In this document: one piece after another, positions 7,295 to 15,433 of the stretch
Position numbering within the stretch: position 1 is the stretch's first letter
How the letters are laid out: each line of letters begins with the position of its first letter
NCBI GenBank assembly: GCA_963422775.4
Contig: CAUJSJ030000062.1
Location: forward strand, 62,001 to 126,000
Direction of reading: 5' to 3'
Origin: Pelomonas sp963422775
Lineage (GTDB): Bacteria > Pseudomonadota > Gammaproteobacteria > Burkholderiales > Burkholderiaceae_C
DNA: 64,000 nt
Translations under genes and position numbers: made by a program
Notes under the pieces: generated by a model
Databases searched by the model: none
Told to the model about the DNA's origin: nothing
What the model saw: only the letters and a program-made list of their open reading frames with translations

Positions 7295-9988
7295 CTACAG
7301 CTTCTCCATCTTTTGCCGCACGGCCGGCGCCGTCGACGCCGTAGGCGCCAATTCCAGATAGGTTTTGTATGCGGCCTTGGCCTTGGCGGCATCACCAGCC
7401 TTGGCATACGCGTCGCCCAGGTTCAAATAGGCGATGGCGCGCGACGGGTCCATCCTGACCGTGTTTTCAAACCAGCGCGCCGCTTCGCGGTATTTTTCCT
7501 GCTTGTAGAAAACAAAGCCCAGGTTGTTGGCCGCCAGCGCGAAGTCGGGACGCAATTTCAGCGCTTCCGTAAATTGCGCTTCCGCCGCCGCATACTGTTT
7601 CTCCTTGTACAGCTGCAAGCCACGGTCGTTGGCCCGTTGCGCCAGCTGGCGCGTGGAAGTCGGTACGGCGCCCGGCGTGACGATCTTCTGTTCGCCGCCC
7701 TGCAAATCCTTCACCGTGACGCTGGCCGCTTGCGGCTTGGCATCGAGCTTGCTGTTCAGGGCGATGGCTTCCGTCGACAGCTGCGTCGTGTTCGGGCTGA
7801 GGAATTCTGTTTCGCCCGGCAATTCAAAGACGAAATCGCCCCCTTCCGAGCCGGGCAAGCTGCCGAACGCGGGCGTCTGGTTCGACACGCTGGAGACGGC
7901 CGGCGCCACATACGCCGCCAGTTCCGTCGCCGTGATCAGGCCGTCGCCGTTCAGGTCGCCCTTGCCCGCCAGGCCTTGCAGCAGGGTCCACGTGAACACG
8001 GAGTGGCCGTTCGGCCCGCCGTCGGCCACCAGCTGGTCGCCGCCGCCGGCCGTCAGCATTTGCCGGCCGATGCGCCTGGCGTTATCGCGCAGGAAAGAGC
8101 TGGAACCGGCGCCACGGGTCAGGCCCAGGCCGCTGTAGCAGGCATCCATGACGAAGAACGCGTGCTTGGCCGTCAGCGATTCCGCGATATTCTGGATTTC
8201 CGTCATCGGGATCGCGTCCGTGGCGAATTGCGCCGGGTCGGAGTCGACGGGCACGATGTAGCCGAGGTCGCGCCCGGAACTGAGCTTGCGCGTGGCGCCG
8301 TGGCCGGCAAAGAACACGAAGATGCGGTCATTCTTTTGCACGCCGCCATGCGCCAGCTTGTCGTGGAAGGCGGCCAGGATGTTGTTGCGCGTCGCTTCGC
8401 CATTCTTCAGGGTCACGACGCGCTCGGGCGCAAACGCGAATTTCTCGATCAGGGTTTCGCGGATGCCTTGCGCGTCGCGCACCGCATATTGCAATTTAGG
8501 CCACTTGGCGTAATCGTCGATGCCGATCACCACGGCCCAGGAGTTCGCGTAACCGGTGGTGACGGGCACTTTTTCCGGCGCGGGCGCCGTGCTTTTTGCC
8601 ACCTGGAAGCTGGTGCCATCCCAGCCCGCGAATTGATAGCCTTCGGCGATCAGCTTGTCTAGCACGGCCGGCAAGGCTTTCACCGTGCGCTCGTGGATGT
8701 CGTGGAACAGGACGATGCCGCGCCCCGCCTTGTCGACGGAGGCCAGCACCCGGTTCGTGATCGAGCTGGGCACGGGGTCGGCCCAGTCCAGCGAATCGAT
8801 ATTCCACATCACGGACTTCAAATGGGCATCGGCCAGCGCGGCCATGCCTTCGCTGTTGCGCGCGCCATACGGAAAGCGGAACAGCGCGGCCCGCTCGGGG
8901 CTGATGGCTTTCAATAAAGTGTCGGTGCCGAGGATTTCGCCCTTCAGCTTGTCGCCCGTCTGCTTCGACAATTGTGCGTGGCTGAAACTGTGGTTGCCCA
9001 CGGCATAACCCTCTTTCATCAGCTTGCGGCTCACTTCCGCGCCCGCACCCAGCTTGGCGTGGCCTTCCGCATCCAGCGAACCCAGATTGCGCCCCACGTT
9101 GAAGAACACGGCCGGCACGCCATACTGTTTCAGGATGGCGCTGATCTCTTCCGTGTAGCGGCGGTGCGGGCCGTCGTCGAAGGTCAGCACGATGGTTTTC
9201 TTCGGCAAGCCCAGGCCAAAGATTTCCGCCTCATCTTTTTTTGGCACCGGCTTGGCTTCCGGGACGGAACCTGCTGGCGGTACCGCATACGGCACGACGA
9301 TGCCGTTTTCCTTGAGAATCTGTTCGCGGCTGTAGAGCTTTTTCAGCTGCGCCACGTAATCGTCCCAGCGTTCGCGCTTGAGTTCGATGGACCGCTGGCC
9401 CAGGTTGCCGAAGATTTGCCGGATTTCCTTCTCGTAATTGCGCTCGATCTCGCCCAACGCATCGAGGTCTTCGGAAATACGCTTGTGCAGCTTGATCGCC
9501 GGCAAGGAGGAATCCTTGGCCACATCGGCCAGCATGCTTTGCAGCAGTTCGCGGAAAGCCAGGCGGTCCGCGTCGTACAGACCGGGGTCCGATTCGATAT
9601 ACGTCAACAGACTGTCGAGCGCTTCGAAGCGGCCCGGATTCGTGGGCGCCGTCAGCTGGTCCAGCGCTGCATCGAGCTTGGCGATGCGTTCCTGGTTTTC
9701 ATGGAACAGCGCCTGCCCCACTTTACGCGCTTCGTCGCGCGCGCCTTCCGGCAAGCTTTGCTCGTCGGCCAGCAACACGATGATCTTGCGGAAATTGCCC
9801 AGCAAGTCGCGGAACTGGCTGGCCACGGCGGCCGTATCGACGGCGGACTGCGGCGCGGCGGCCGGGCTGCCCGAGGCGGGAGCGCCCGGCGTGGCGGTGG
9901 CGGCGGGACGGGTATAGGTATAAATGCCGGCCCCAGCGGCGAGAGCCACGACGACGGTGGCGGCAATCTTGATCGGCTTGGAAGTCAC
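7295..9988 (-). CDS. Polysaccharide deacetylase / caspase-like peptidase / EF-hand / TPR fusion protein
   Basis: An 897-residue multidomain protein. An N-terminal hydrophobic anchor (about 6-25) and Ala/Pro linker precede a helical region (about 50-215). The NodB-type deacetylase (about 265-440) has motif 1 TFDDGPH (269-275), metal-binding HSFSH (333-337), RFPYG from R371, IDSLDW and LFHDIH, all catalytic positions visible. The peptidase C14 domain (about 480-720) has the His in FFAGHGA (H563) and Cys in MDACYSG (C617). Within it an EF-hand-like loop DLNGDGLITATE starts at 678. Two to three TPRs fill about 775-895. Both enzymes look active. Location is probably the periplasmic face of the inner membrane. 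Natural substrates are unknown; peptidoglycan or exopolysaccharide plus a protein partner are guesses. Confidence 0.85.
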   Translation of the reverse strand: MTSKPIKIAATVVVALAAGAGIYTYTRPAATATPGAPASGSPAAAPQSAVDTAAVASQFRDLLGNFRKIIVLLADEQSLPEGARDEARKVGQALFHENQERIAKLDAALDQLTAPTNPGRFEALDSLLTYIESDPGLYDADRLAFRELLQSMLADVAKDSSLPAIKLHKRISEDLDALGEIERNYEKEIRQIFGNLGQRSIELKRERWDDYVAQLKKLYSREQILKENGIVVPYAVPPAGSVPEAKPVPKKDEAEIFGLGLPKKTIVLTFDDGPHRRYTEEISAILKQYGVPAVFFNVGRNLGSLDAEGHAKLGAGAEVSRKLMKEGYAVGNHSFSHAQLSKQTGDKLKGEILGTDTLLKAISPERAALFRFPYGARNSEGMAALADAHLKSVMWNIDSLDWADPVPSSITNRVLASVDKAGRGIVLFHDIHERTVKALPAVLDKLIAEGYQFAGWDGTSFQVAKSTAPAPEKVPVTTGYANSWAVVIGIDDYAKWPKLQYAVRDAQGIRETLIEKFAFAPERVVTLKNGEATRNNILAAFHDKLAHGGVQKNDRIFVFFAGHGATRKLSSGRDLGYIVPVDSDPAQFATDAIPMTEIQNIAESLTAKHAFFVMDACYSGLGLTRGAGSSSFLRDNARRIGRQMLTAGGGDQLVADGGPNGHSVFTWTLLQGLAGKGDLNGDGLITATELAAYVAPAVSSVSNQTPAFGSLPGSEGGDFVFELPGETEFLSPNTTQLSTEAIALNSKLDAKPQAASVTVKDLQGGEQKIVTPGAVPTSTRQLAQRANDRGLQLYKEKQYAAAEAQFTEALKLRPDFALAANNLGFVFYKQEKYREAARWFENTVRMDPSRAIAYLNLGDAYAKAGDAAKAKAAYKTYLELAPTASTAPAVRQKMEKL

Positions 9989-10009
9989 AGACTTATTTTT
10001 CCCTTCAAC

Positions 10010-10055
10010 TACGGAGTAAGGCGGCGCACGTGCGCCGACAGTTTCTTATTCCGTA
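10010..10055. terminator. Nested inverted repeat between hmgA and the caspase fusion gene
   Basis: Outer arms tacggagtaag (10010-10020) and cttattccgta (10045-10055) pair with one mismatch. Inside is the perfect palindrome cggcgcacgtgcgccg (10022-10037). It lies downstream of hmgA and just upstream of the start at 9988. It may end the hmgA operon, act as a regulatory site for the fusion gene, or both. No T-run is present. Confidence 0.35.
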
Positions 10056-10112
10056 ATTGTAGAGCACGCCTGGCAAGTTGGGCCGTACGATTATTGCCAG
10101 GCAGCCAAGGGG

Positions 10113-11417
10113 TCACAGCGGGTCCGGGTCGAAATGCTTGCGCAAGCCTTGCCAGCACTCGAAATAGTCCTTCTGCAGCAAGCCGCCGTCCAGCGCGAAC
10201 GGCGTGGGCTTGAGGATGGTGCGCGTCTCGAACATGAAGGCCATGGTGTCGGCCACCTTCGCGGGCGCGGACGTGTCGCCGTGCGAGGCGCGTTCGAACG
10301 TTTGCGCATCGGGGCCGTGGCCGGACATGCAGTTGTGCAAGCTGGCGCCGCCCGGCACGAAACCGGCCGCCTTGGCGTCGTACACGCCGTGGATCAGTCC
10401 CATGAATTCGCTGGCCACGTTGCGGTGGAACCACGGCGGCCTGAACGTGTGTTCGGCGGCCAGCCAGCGCGGCGGGAAGATGGCAAAGTCGATGGCGCCG
10501 AAGAGCGGATTTTCGCTGGGCGCCTGCAGCACGAGGAAGATCGACGGGTCCGGGTGGTCGTAGCTGATCGAGCCGATGGTGTTGAAGCGGCGCAGATCAT
10601 ATTTGTATGGCGCGTAATTGCCATGCCAGGCCACCACGTCCAGCGGGGAATGGTCGAGCGTCGTGCGCCACAAATGGCCGCCGAACTTGGCCACCAGTTC
10701 GCACTCGCCGTCGATATCCTCGTAGGCCGCGTGCGGCGTGAGGAAATCGCGGGCGTTCGCCAGGCCGTTCGAGCCGATGGGCCCCATGTCGGGCAAACGA
10801 AAAGCCGTGCCGAAGTTTTCGCACACATAGCCGCGCGCCTTGCCGTCCGGCAGGGTCACGCGAAAACGCACGCCGCGGGGAATCACGGCGATTTCCTGCG
10901 GCTCCAGTTCGATCAAGCCCAGCTCCGTGGCAATCGCCAGCCTGCCTTCCTGCGGCACGACCAGCAATTCGCCATCGGCCGAGTAAAAGAAGCGCTGCAT
11001 GGAACAGTTGGCCGCATACACGTGGATGGCGCAGCCGCTCATCGCTTCGGCGCTGCCATTGCCCGCCATGGTGTGCCAGCCGTCGATGAAGTCGACCGGC
11101 GTACTGCTGTCGGGCAGCGGCAGAGGGTCCCAGCGCAGCTGGTTCGGCGGCGTGGGGGGCATGGCATGGAAATCGCTGACGATGCGGCTATTCTGCAGCA
11201 AGGTGAACGGCGGATGCTGGCTGGCGGGACGGATGCGGTACAGCCACGAGCGCCGGTTCTGCGCGCGCGGCGCCGTGAAGGCCGTGCCCGACAATTGTTC
11301 CGCATACAGGCCCAGGGGTGCCTGCTGCGGCGAATTTTGCCCCTGCGGCAAGGCGCCGAGAACAGCTTCCGTGGCAAATTCGTTGCCGAAGCCGCTTTGG
11401 TAGCCGGCGCCTGTCAT
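10113..11417 (-). CDS. hmgA: Homogentisate 1,2-dioxygenase
   Basis: A 434-residue protein of typical family length. Start MTGAGYQSGFGNEFATEAVLGALP and the blocks PQNRRSWLYRIRPA-like, FNTIGSISYDHPDPSIF, FPPRWLAAEHTFRPPWFHRN and GGASLHNCMSGHGPDA are hallmarks of the enzyme. The iron ligands (His of the PPWFHRN block, the Glu of SEFMGLIHG, and the later His) are present. It opens the homogentisate ring with O2 to give maleylacetoacetate. The start overlaps the DUF2783 stop by 4 bases, so the two are coupled and belong to the MFS-hydroxylase-DUF2783-hmgA operon. Maleylacetoacetate isomerase and fumarylacetoacetase genes are not in the window. Confidence 0.97.
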   Translation of the reverse strand: MTGAGYQSGFGNEFATEAVLGALPQGQNSPQQAPLGLYAEQLSGTAFTAPRAQNRRSWLYRIRPASQHPPFTLLQNSRIVSDFHAMPPTPPNQLRWDPLPLPDSSTPVDFIDGWHTMAGNGSAEAMSGCAIHVYAANCSMQRFFYSADGELLVVPQEGRLAIATELGLIELEPQEIAVIPRGVRFRVTLPDGKARGYVCENFGTAFRLPDMGPIGSNGLANARDFLTPHAAYEDIDGECELVAKFGGHLWRTTLDHSPLDVVAWHGNYAPYKYDLRRFNTIGSISYDHPDPSIFLVLQAPSENPLFGAIDFAIFPPRWLAAEHTFRPPWFHRNVASEFMGLIHGVYDAKAAGFVPGGASLHNCMSGHGPDAQTFERASHGDTSAPAKVADTMAFMFETRTILKPTPFALDGGLLQKDYFECWQGLRKHFDPDPL

Positions 11418-11599
11418 GCGCTCTCCGCCAGGCCGTCAGCCGCGTCGCGCAGCAAGCGCTGCACCACATCCGCCTGGCCGATGGCGCCCATGGCCAGCAA
11501 GGCGAAACGGGCCAGTAACAGCGGCGAGCGCTGTTCGCCCAGGCCGCCCATGGTGTGGCACAGCTCGGTGTAAAGATTGTCGAGTTCGATGTCGCTCAT
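11414..11599 (-). CDS. DUF2783 small protein, probable hydroxylase coupling protein
   Basis: A 61-residue protein (MSDIELDNLYTELCHTMGGL...) matching DUF2783. It sits between the flavoprotein hydroxylase gene (12 bases upstream) and hmgA (4-base overlap). In Pseudomonas putida U the 3-hydroxyphenylacetate 6-hydroxylase is known to consist of a flavoprotein (MhaA) and a small coupling protein (MhaB). The same arrangement here suggests this protein is the MhaB-like partner. That is inference from context and size; no catalytic motif is visible. Confidence 0.7.
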   Translation of the reverse strand: MSDIELDNLYTELCHTMGGLGEQRSPLLLARFALLAMGAIGQADVVQRLLRDAADGLAESA

Positions 11600-11611
11600 A
11601 TTGTCTCCTTG

Positions 11612-13291
11612 TTACTTAGATTGGGCAATGCCAGCCGCCGCCAGCGCCTGCGCCACCTGCCCTGCCTGCACCTGCCGCCAGCGCCCCAGCACGTGGCCGT
11701 CCGGACGCACGAGGTAAAACGTGCCTGGCTGCGCATCAAACAGCGAGAATACCTGCGCCGTATGATCCCAGGCGCCCCCTTGCGCCCCGCTGCGGCTGAT
11801 CGCCACTGTACGCAACGGCAACGTATCGCCCAGCGCCAGCAGTTCAGCTGGCACGGCACCATCGTCGCTGAAATACAGCCCCGTGAAAGCGCCAGCGGCG
11901 CGCCGCACCAGATCGGTAATATACCCCGCTTTTTGTCCGCCGTTGTGCGGCAACGCCAGCGGGCATTCGGGCAAGACCGTGCCCGGCGCGGGGCCAGCCG
12001 TGAACATGTCCGCCTCAGGCGCGTTCAACGGCGACTGCGCATACGCGATGGCGCTGGTCTGGCGCGGGTTGATCAGCGAGCGCACGTGCGCATGCTTGCC
12101 CGCCAGGCCCAGCACGGCCGTGCGCATCAGCTCGAAGGCGAAGGTGGGCGGCGCCATGAATTCCGTGCTCTTAGTGCCATGGCGCAGGTTTTCACGGGCG
12201 GCATATACGCGCTCGTCCGAATAGCTGTCCAGCAAGGCCTGCGGCGCCTGGCCCTTGACCACATACGCGAGCTTCCAGGCCAGGTTGTCCGCGTCGTCGA
12301 TGCCGGAATTGGCCCCGCGCACGCCGAAGATGGGTACCAGGTGGGCCGCATCACCGGCGAACAGCACGGCGCCGTGCCGGTATTTTTCCAAGGTCAGGGC
12401 ATTGGCCTTGTAGATGGTGATCCACACGGGATGCCATGGCGCCGTTTCGCCCATCATGGCCAGCAGGCTGTCCACGCGCGGCGCCACGTTTTCCAGCAGC
12501 ACGGCCGCCTGCGCATCCTCGTCGTCGCGCAACTGGTAATCGATGCGCCAGATATCGTCGGGCTGCTTGTGCACCAGCACGGTCGAACCGGGATTCGACG
12601 GCGGGTCGAAATACGCGAGGCGCTCCGTGGGGCGGTCGCTCTTCAGGTGGATATCGACGATCACATAGCGCCCTTCATAGCTGGTGCCTTGCAATTTGAG
12701 GTCCAGCGCCTCGCGCACCACGCTGCGCCCGCCATCGGCCGCTACCAGCCAGTCCGTGTCGATGGTGTAGCTTTCATCGGGCGTGGCCACGGTGACCGTG
12801 GCGCCATCGGCGCGCTGCTGCACGTGCGTGACTTTCGTTTGCCAGCGGATATCGATCAGCTCCGGCTGACGTTCGGCCGCATCGAGCAGGAATTGCTCGA
12901 TATGGTATTGCGCCAGGTTGACCATCGGCGGCAGCTGCTGGTTCGCGTCTTGCGGCATCGTGAAGTGCAGCACTTCCTCGTCGCGGTAAAAGCTGCGCCC
13001 GCCCGCCCACGGCAAGCCTTTACGCATAAAACCGTCGAGCGCGCCCAGGCGGGCGATGATTTCCAGGCTGCGCCGCGAGATGCAGATGGCACGGCTGCCC
13101 GTGCAGACGCCATCGTCCGCTTCGATCAGCACCGAGCGCACGCCGTGGCGCGCCAGGCCCAGGGCCGTGGCCAGCCCCACGGGGCCGCCGCCGACGATCA
13201 ACACCGGCACGTGCTGCGTGCCAGCACCGGCAGGTTTGCCGGGTGGATACACCTTCGGCACATGGGGATAAGGGTGAAATGTATCGCTCAT
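11612..13291 (-). CDS. FAD-dependent aromatic hydroxylase (3-hydroxyphenylacetate 6-hydroxylase-like)
   Basis: A 559-residue class A flavoprotein monooxygenase. The Rossmann motif VLIVGGGPVGLATALGLARHG is at about 30-50, the DG motif in the WLVAADGGRSVVREAL block, and the GD motif in VLFAGDAAHLVPIFGVRGANSG. A thioredoxin-like C-terminal region (about 400-559) is typical of the phenol-hydroxylase/MhpA branch. The cofactor is FAD with NAD(P)H. Being directly upstream of DUF2783 and hmgA, it most likely makes homogentisate from a mono-hydroxyphenylacetate, and the MhaA reaction on 3-hydroxyphenylacetate is the best fit. Substrate cannot be proven from sequence; 3-hydroxybenzoate or 3-(3-hydroxyphenyl)propionate are alternatives. 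Confidence 0.8.
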   Translation of the reverse strand: MSDTFHPYPHVPKVYPPGKPAGAGTQHVPVLIVGGGPVGLATALGLARHGVRSVLIEADDGVCTGSRAICISRRSLEIIARLGALDGFMRKGLPWAGGRSFYRDEEVLHFTMPQDANQQLPPMVNLAQYHIEQFLLDAAERQPELIDIRWQTKVTHVQQRADGATVTVATPDESYTIDTDWLVAADGGRSVVREALDLKLQGTSYEGRYVIVDIHLKSDRPTERLAYFDPPSNPGSTVLVHKQPDDIWRIDYQLRDDEDAQAAVLLENVAPRVDSLLAMMGETAPWHPVWITIYKANALTLEKYRHGAVLFAGDAAHLVPIFGVRGANSGIDDADNLAWKLAYVVKGQAPQALLDSYSDERVYAARENLRHGTKSTEFMAPPTFAFELMRTAVLGLAGKHAHVRSLINPRQTSAIAYAQSPLNAPEADMFTAGPAPGTVLPECPLALPHNGGQKAGYITDLVRRAAGAFTGLYFSDDGAVPAELLALGDTLPLRTVAISRSGAQGGAWDHTAQVFSLFDAQPGTFYLVRPDGHVLGRWRQVQAGQVAQALAAAGIAQSK

Positions 13292-13304
13292 GATGCGTTC
13301 CTCT

Positions 13305-14672
13305 TCAAGATGGTTTTTTGTTACCGCCGCGCGCGATGGGCAGGGTCAGCACGATGGCCGCGCCGACCACCAGCAGCACGCTGGCGTACAGCAAGCCCGT
13401 GGCAAAGCTGTGCGTGACATCCTTCAGCCAGCCCACCACGACGGGGTTCAGGGCCGAGCCGATATTGCCCGTGGCATTGATGACGGCAATGCCGATGGCG
13501 CGCGCGCCCAGGCTCAGGGCCCGGTCCGGCATGGTCCAGAACACGGACATGGCGGTATAGGCGCCCGTCGAGGCCATGCACACGCCCAGCAGTTGCAGCA
13601 CGGGATTGCCCGCATACGCGGTCAGCAGCCAGCCAAAGGCCGACAGCAGCATGGGCCAGACAATGTGCCAGCGGCGTTCCTGCAGACGGTCCGAGCGGCG
13701 GCCCCACAGGACCATGCCGATGACGGTGCACACTTGCGGGATGGCTGCCAGCAGACCGATCTGCGTGTTGCTGGCGTTGCCATTAAAACTTTTCACGATC
13801 AAGGGCGTCCACACGGCCACCATGGCCAGGGTGTTGACCAGGCAAAAATAGGCGAGGCCGAATTTCAGCACGGTGGGCGACAGCATTTCCGCCAGCACGG
13901 AGGTCTTCTGCTGCTGCGCGAGGTGTACGACGGCAGGCTTGTGCTCGGCCGCCAGCATGCGCGCCAGCACCTGCTGTTCCAGCTTGCCCAGCCAGTTCGC
14001 CTTGTTGGGCGCATCGTCGAGATAGCCGTACACGGCCAGGCCCAGCAGCACGGATGGCATGCCTTCGAGCAAGAACAGCCATTGCCAGCCCTTCAGACCC
14101 CAGTGGCCGTCCAGGCCCAGGATCAGGCCCGACAGGGCCGAACCGATGGCGGCCGTGACGGGCATGGCGATCATGAACAGGGCATTGGCGCGCGCACGGT
14201 AGGCGCTGGGAAACCAGTACGTCAGGTACAGCAGCATGCCCGGCAGGAAGCCCGCTTCCGTCACGCCCACTAAAAAGCGCAGCGCATACAGGCTGGCCGG
14301 GCCGCTGGCGAACAGGGTCGCCGTCGAGGCCAGGCCCCAGGCGATCATCATGCTGCCGATCCACTTGCGCGCGCCGATGCGGGCCAGCACGATGTTGCTG
14401 GGGATGCTGCAGGCGATGTAGGCGATGTAAAACAAGGTGGTGGCAAAGCCGAACTGGGTACCGGACAGGCCCAGGTCTTGCATCATCGTCAGGCCGGCGA
14501 AGCCGATGTTGATGCGGTCAAGAAAGGAAAACACAAACAGCAAGAACAAAAATCCCAGCAAATGGCGCGATACCTTGCGCATTACCTGCTGTTCCAGTTG
14601 ATGGGCGGCCGCGTCGGGGACGGGCGCCGGCGTTACGTGCGTGGCGGGGGCTGCATCTTGGGCGATGGTCAT
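13305..14672 (-). CDS. MFS transporter, aromatic acid uptake
   Basis: A 455-residue, 12-TM major facilitator of the anion:cation symporter (ACS) type. It has FLDRINIGFAGLTMMQDLGL after TM1 and the GARKWIGSMMIAWGLAS and RFLVGVTEAGFLPGM segments characteristic of tartrate/4-hydroxyphenylacetate/phthalate permeases. I chose the ATG at 14672, which has GGAG seven bases upstream; an in-frame ATG at 14684 adds four residues. It ends 13 bases before the hydroxylase start and is the first gene of the hmgA operon, so it probably imports the hydroxyphenylacetate substrate. Confidence 0.85.
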   Translation of the reverse strand: MTIAQDAAPATHVTPAPVPDAAAHQLEQQVMRKVSRHLLGFLFLLFVFSFLDRINIGFAGLTMMQDLGLSGTQFGFATTLFYIAYIACSIPSNIVLARIGARKWIGSMMIAWGLASTATLFASGPASLYALRFLVGVTEAGFLPGMLLYLTYWFPSAYRARANALFMIAMPVTAAIGSALSGLILGLDGHWGLKGWQWLFLLEGMPSVLLGLAVYGYLDDAPNKANWLGKLEQQVLARMLAAEHKPAVVHLAQQQKTSVLAEMLSPTVLKFGLAYFCLVNTLAMVAVWTPLIVKSFNGNASNTQIGLLAAIPQVCTVIGMVLWGRRSDRLQERRWHIVWPMLLSAFGWLLTAYAGNPVLQLLGVCMASTGAYTAMSVFWTMPDRALSLGARAIGIAVINATGNIGSALNPVVVGWLKDVTHSFATGLLYASVLLVVGAAIVLTLPIARGGNKKPS

Positions 14673-14770
14673 GCTTGTCTCCATAAGGTGTCACTCTCCC
14701 CTTGTTGATTTTGTTGGGTGAGAGTTGCCGGATGCTCCGGCTTGCAACACAGTATGCAGACGACTACGCC

Positions 14771-14805
14771 GATGGCTGTCCCCATTTTGGGGACAGCCAT
14801 CGGCC
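14771..14805. terminator. Perfect 16-bp inverted repeat
   Basis: Arms ccgatggctgtcccca (14771-14786) and tggggacagccatcgg (14790-14805) are exactly complementary, with a 3-base loop ttt. It lies 21 bases beyond the DUF1842 stop and upstream of the MFS gene, both on the minus strand, so it probably terminates DUF1842 transcription. It lacks a strong T-run. The sequence could also be one copy of a dispersed repeat. Confidence 0.5.
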
Positions 14806-14825
14806 TAAAGAACTAGCCGGCGGGC

Positions 14826-15224
14826 CTAGCCGCGTTTCTTGATGGGCACGTTATCGATCTTCTGGTTGCCATAGCTGAAGGAACCGTGTCCGCTCCAGTG
14901 ATTGTCCGTCACAAAGGTCGCTTCAAACTTGGCCAGGTAGCTGCCGATGGCCGGTGGCGGCACGGACACCACGTATTCGCCGCTCAGGCTGAAGACGCGC
15001 GTGGCATTGCCCAGGCCCAGGCCATGCACGGGACCGCTGACGGGACGGATCACCACGCGACCATGCGGTGGCGCGATCGATTGCGTGATCAGGGCTTCGC
15101 CGCTGACGCTGCCGTCGTCGGGATTGTAAAACAGGGCCAGATTCAGGATCGGTGCACCGGGCAGGCCGAGATTGCCGGCGATCAGATAGACGTGTTCTAC
15201 CGCATTCAATTCAGTTGAGGACAC
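14826..15224 (-). CDS. DUF1842 domain protein
   Basis: A 132-residue protein. The pattern LIAGNLGLPGAPILNLALFYNPDDGSV and GEYVVSVPPPAIGSYLAKFEATFVTDNHWSGHG-type blocks match the DUF1842 family I associate with Burkholderiales. It is all-beta in character, has no signal peptide and no catalytic motif. Function is unknown. It stands alone, between a downstream perfect hairpin and the LuxR regulator, whose gene ends 209 bases upstream. Confidence 0.7.
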   Translation of the reverse strand: MSSTELNAVEHVYLIAGNLGLPGAPILNLALFYNPDDGSVSGEALITQSIAPPHGRVVIRPVSGPVHGLGLGNATRVFSLSGEYVVSVPPPAIGSYLAKFEATFVTDNHWSGHGSFSYGNQKIDNVPIKKRG

Positions 15225-15433
15225 AATGGACTCCTTCGGGGAATGATTCCTGAGCCATGAAAAGGGAGATCGCGCGCGGCGACAGGCACTGGCTATCAGC
15301 CTTGCTGATGGCGCTTCGGCGCATCAACACTCTGCCACCAGCATAGCCCTTATTTTCGTATCAATATGCTCACATTATTGCCTTGAATTCCAGCATTTTT
15401 GTGCTGTGCCCGGTATAGCGAATTTGCTAGCAC
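15225..15433. other. Intergenic region between the LuxR gene and DUF1842
   Basis: 209 bases, locally more AT-rich (around 15345-15420) than the neighbouring genes. It presumably carries the DUF1842 promoter on the minus strand. I see no convincing -35/-10 pair with normal spacing, no small ORF and no strong hairpin. Confidence 0.3.

Noticed and set aside
8972..10213. A plus-strand open frame opposite the deacetylase-caspase gene start
   Set aside because: It reads through the antisense of conserved NodB motifs and has no ribosome site or domain.
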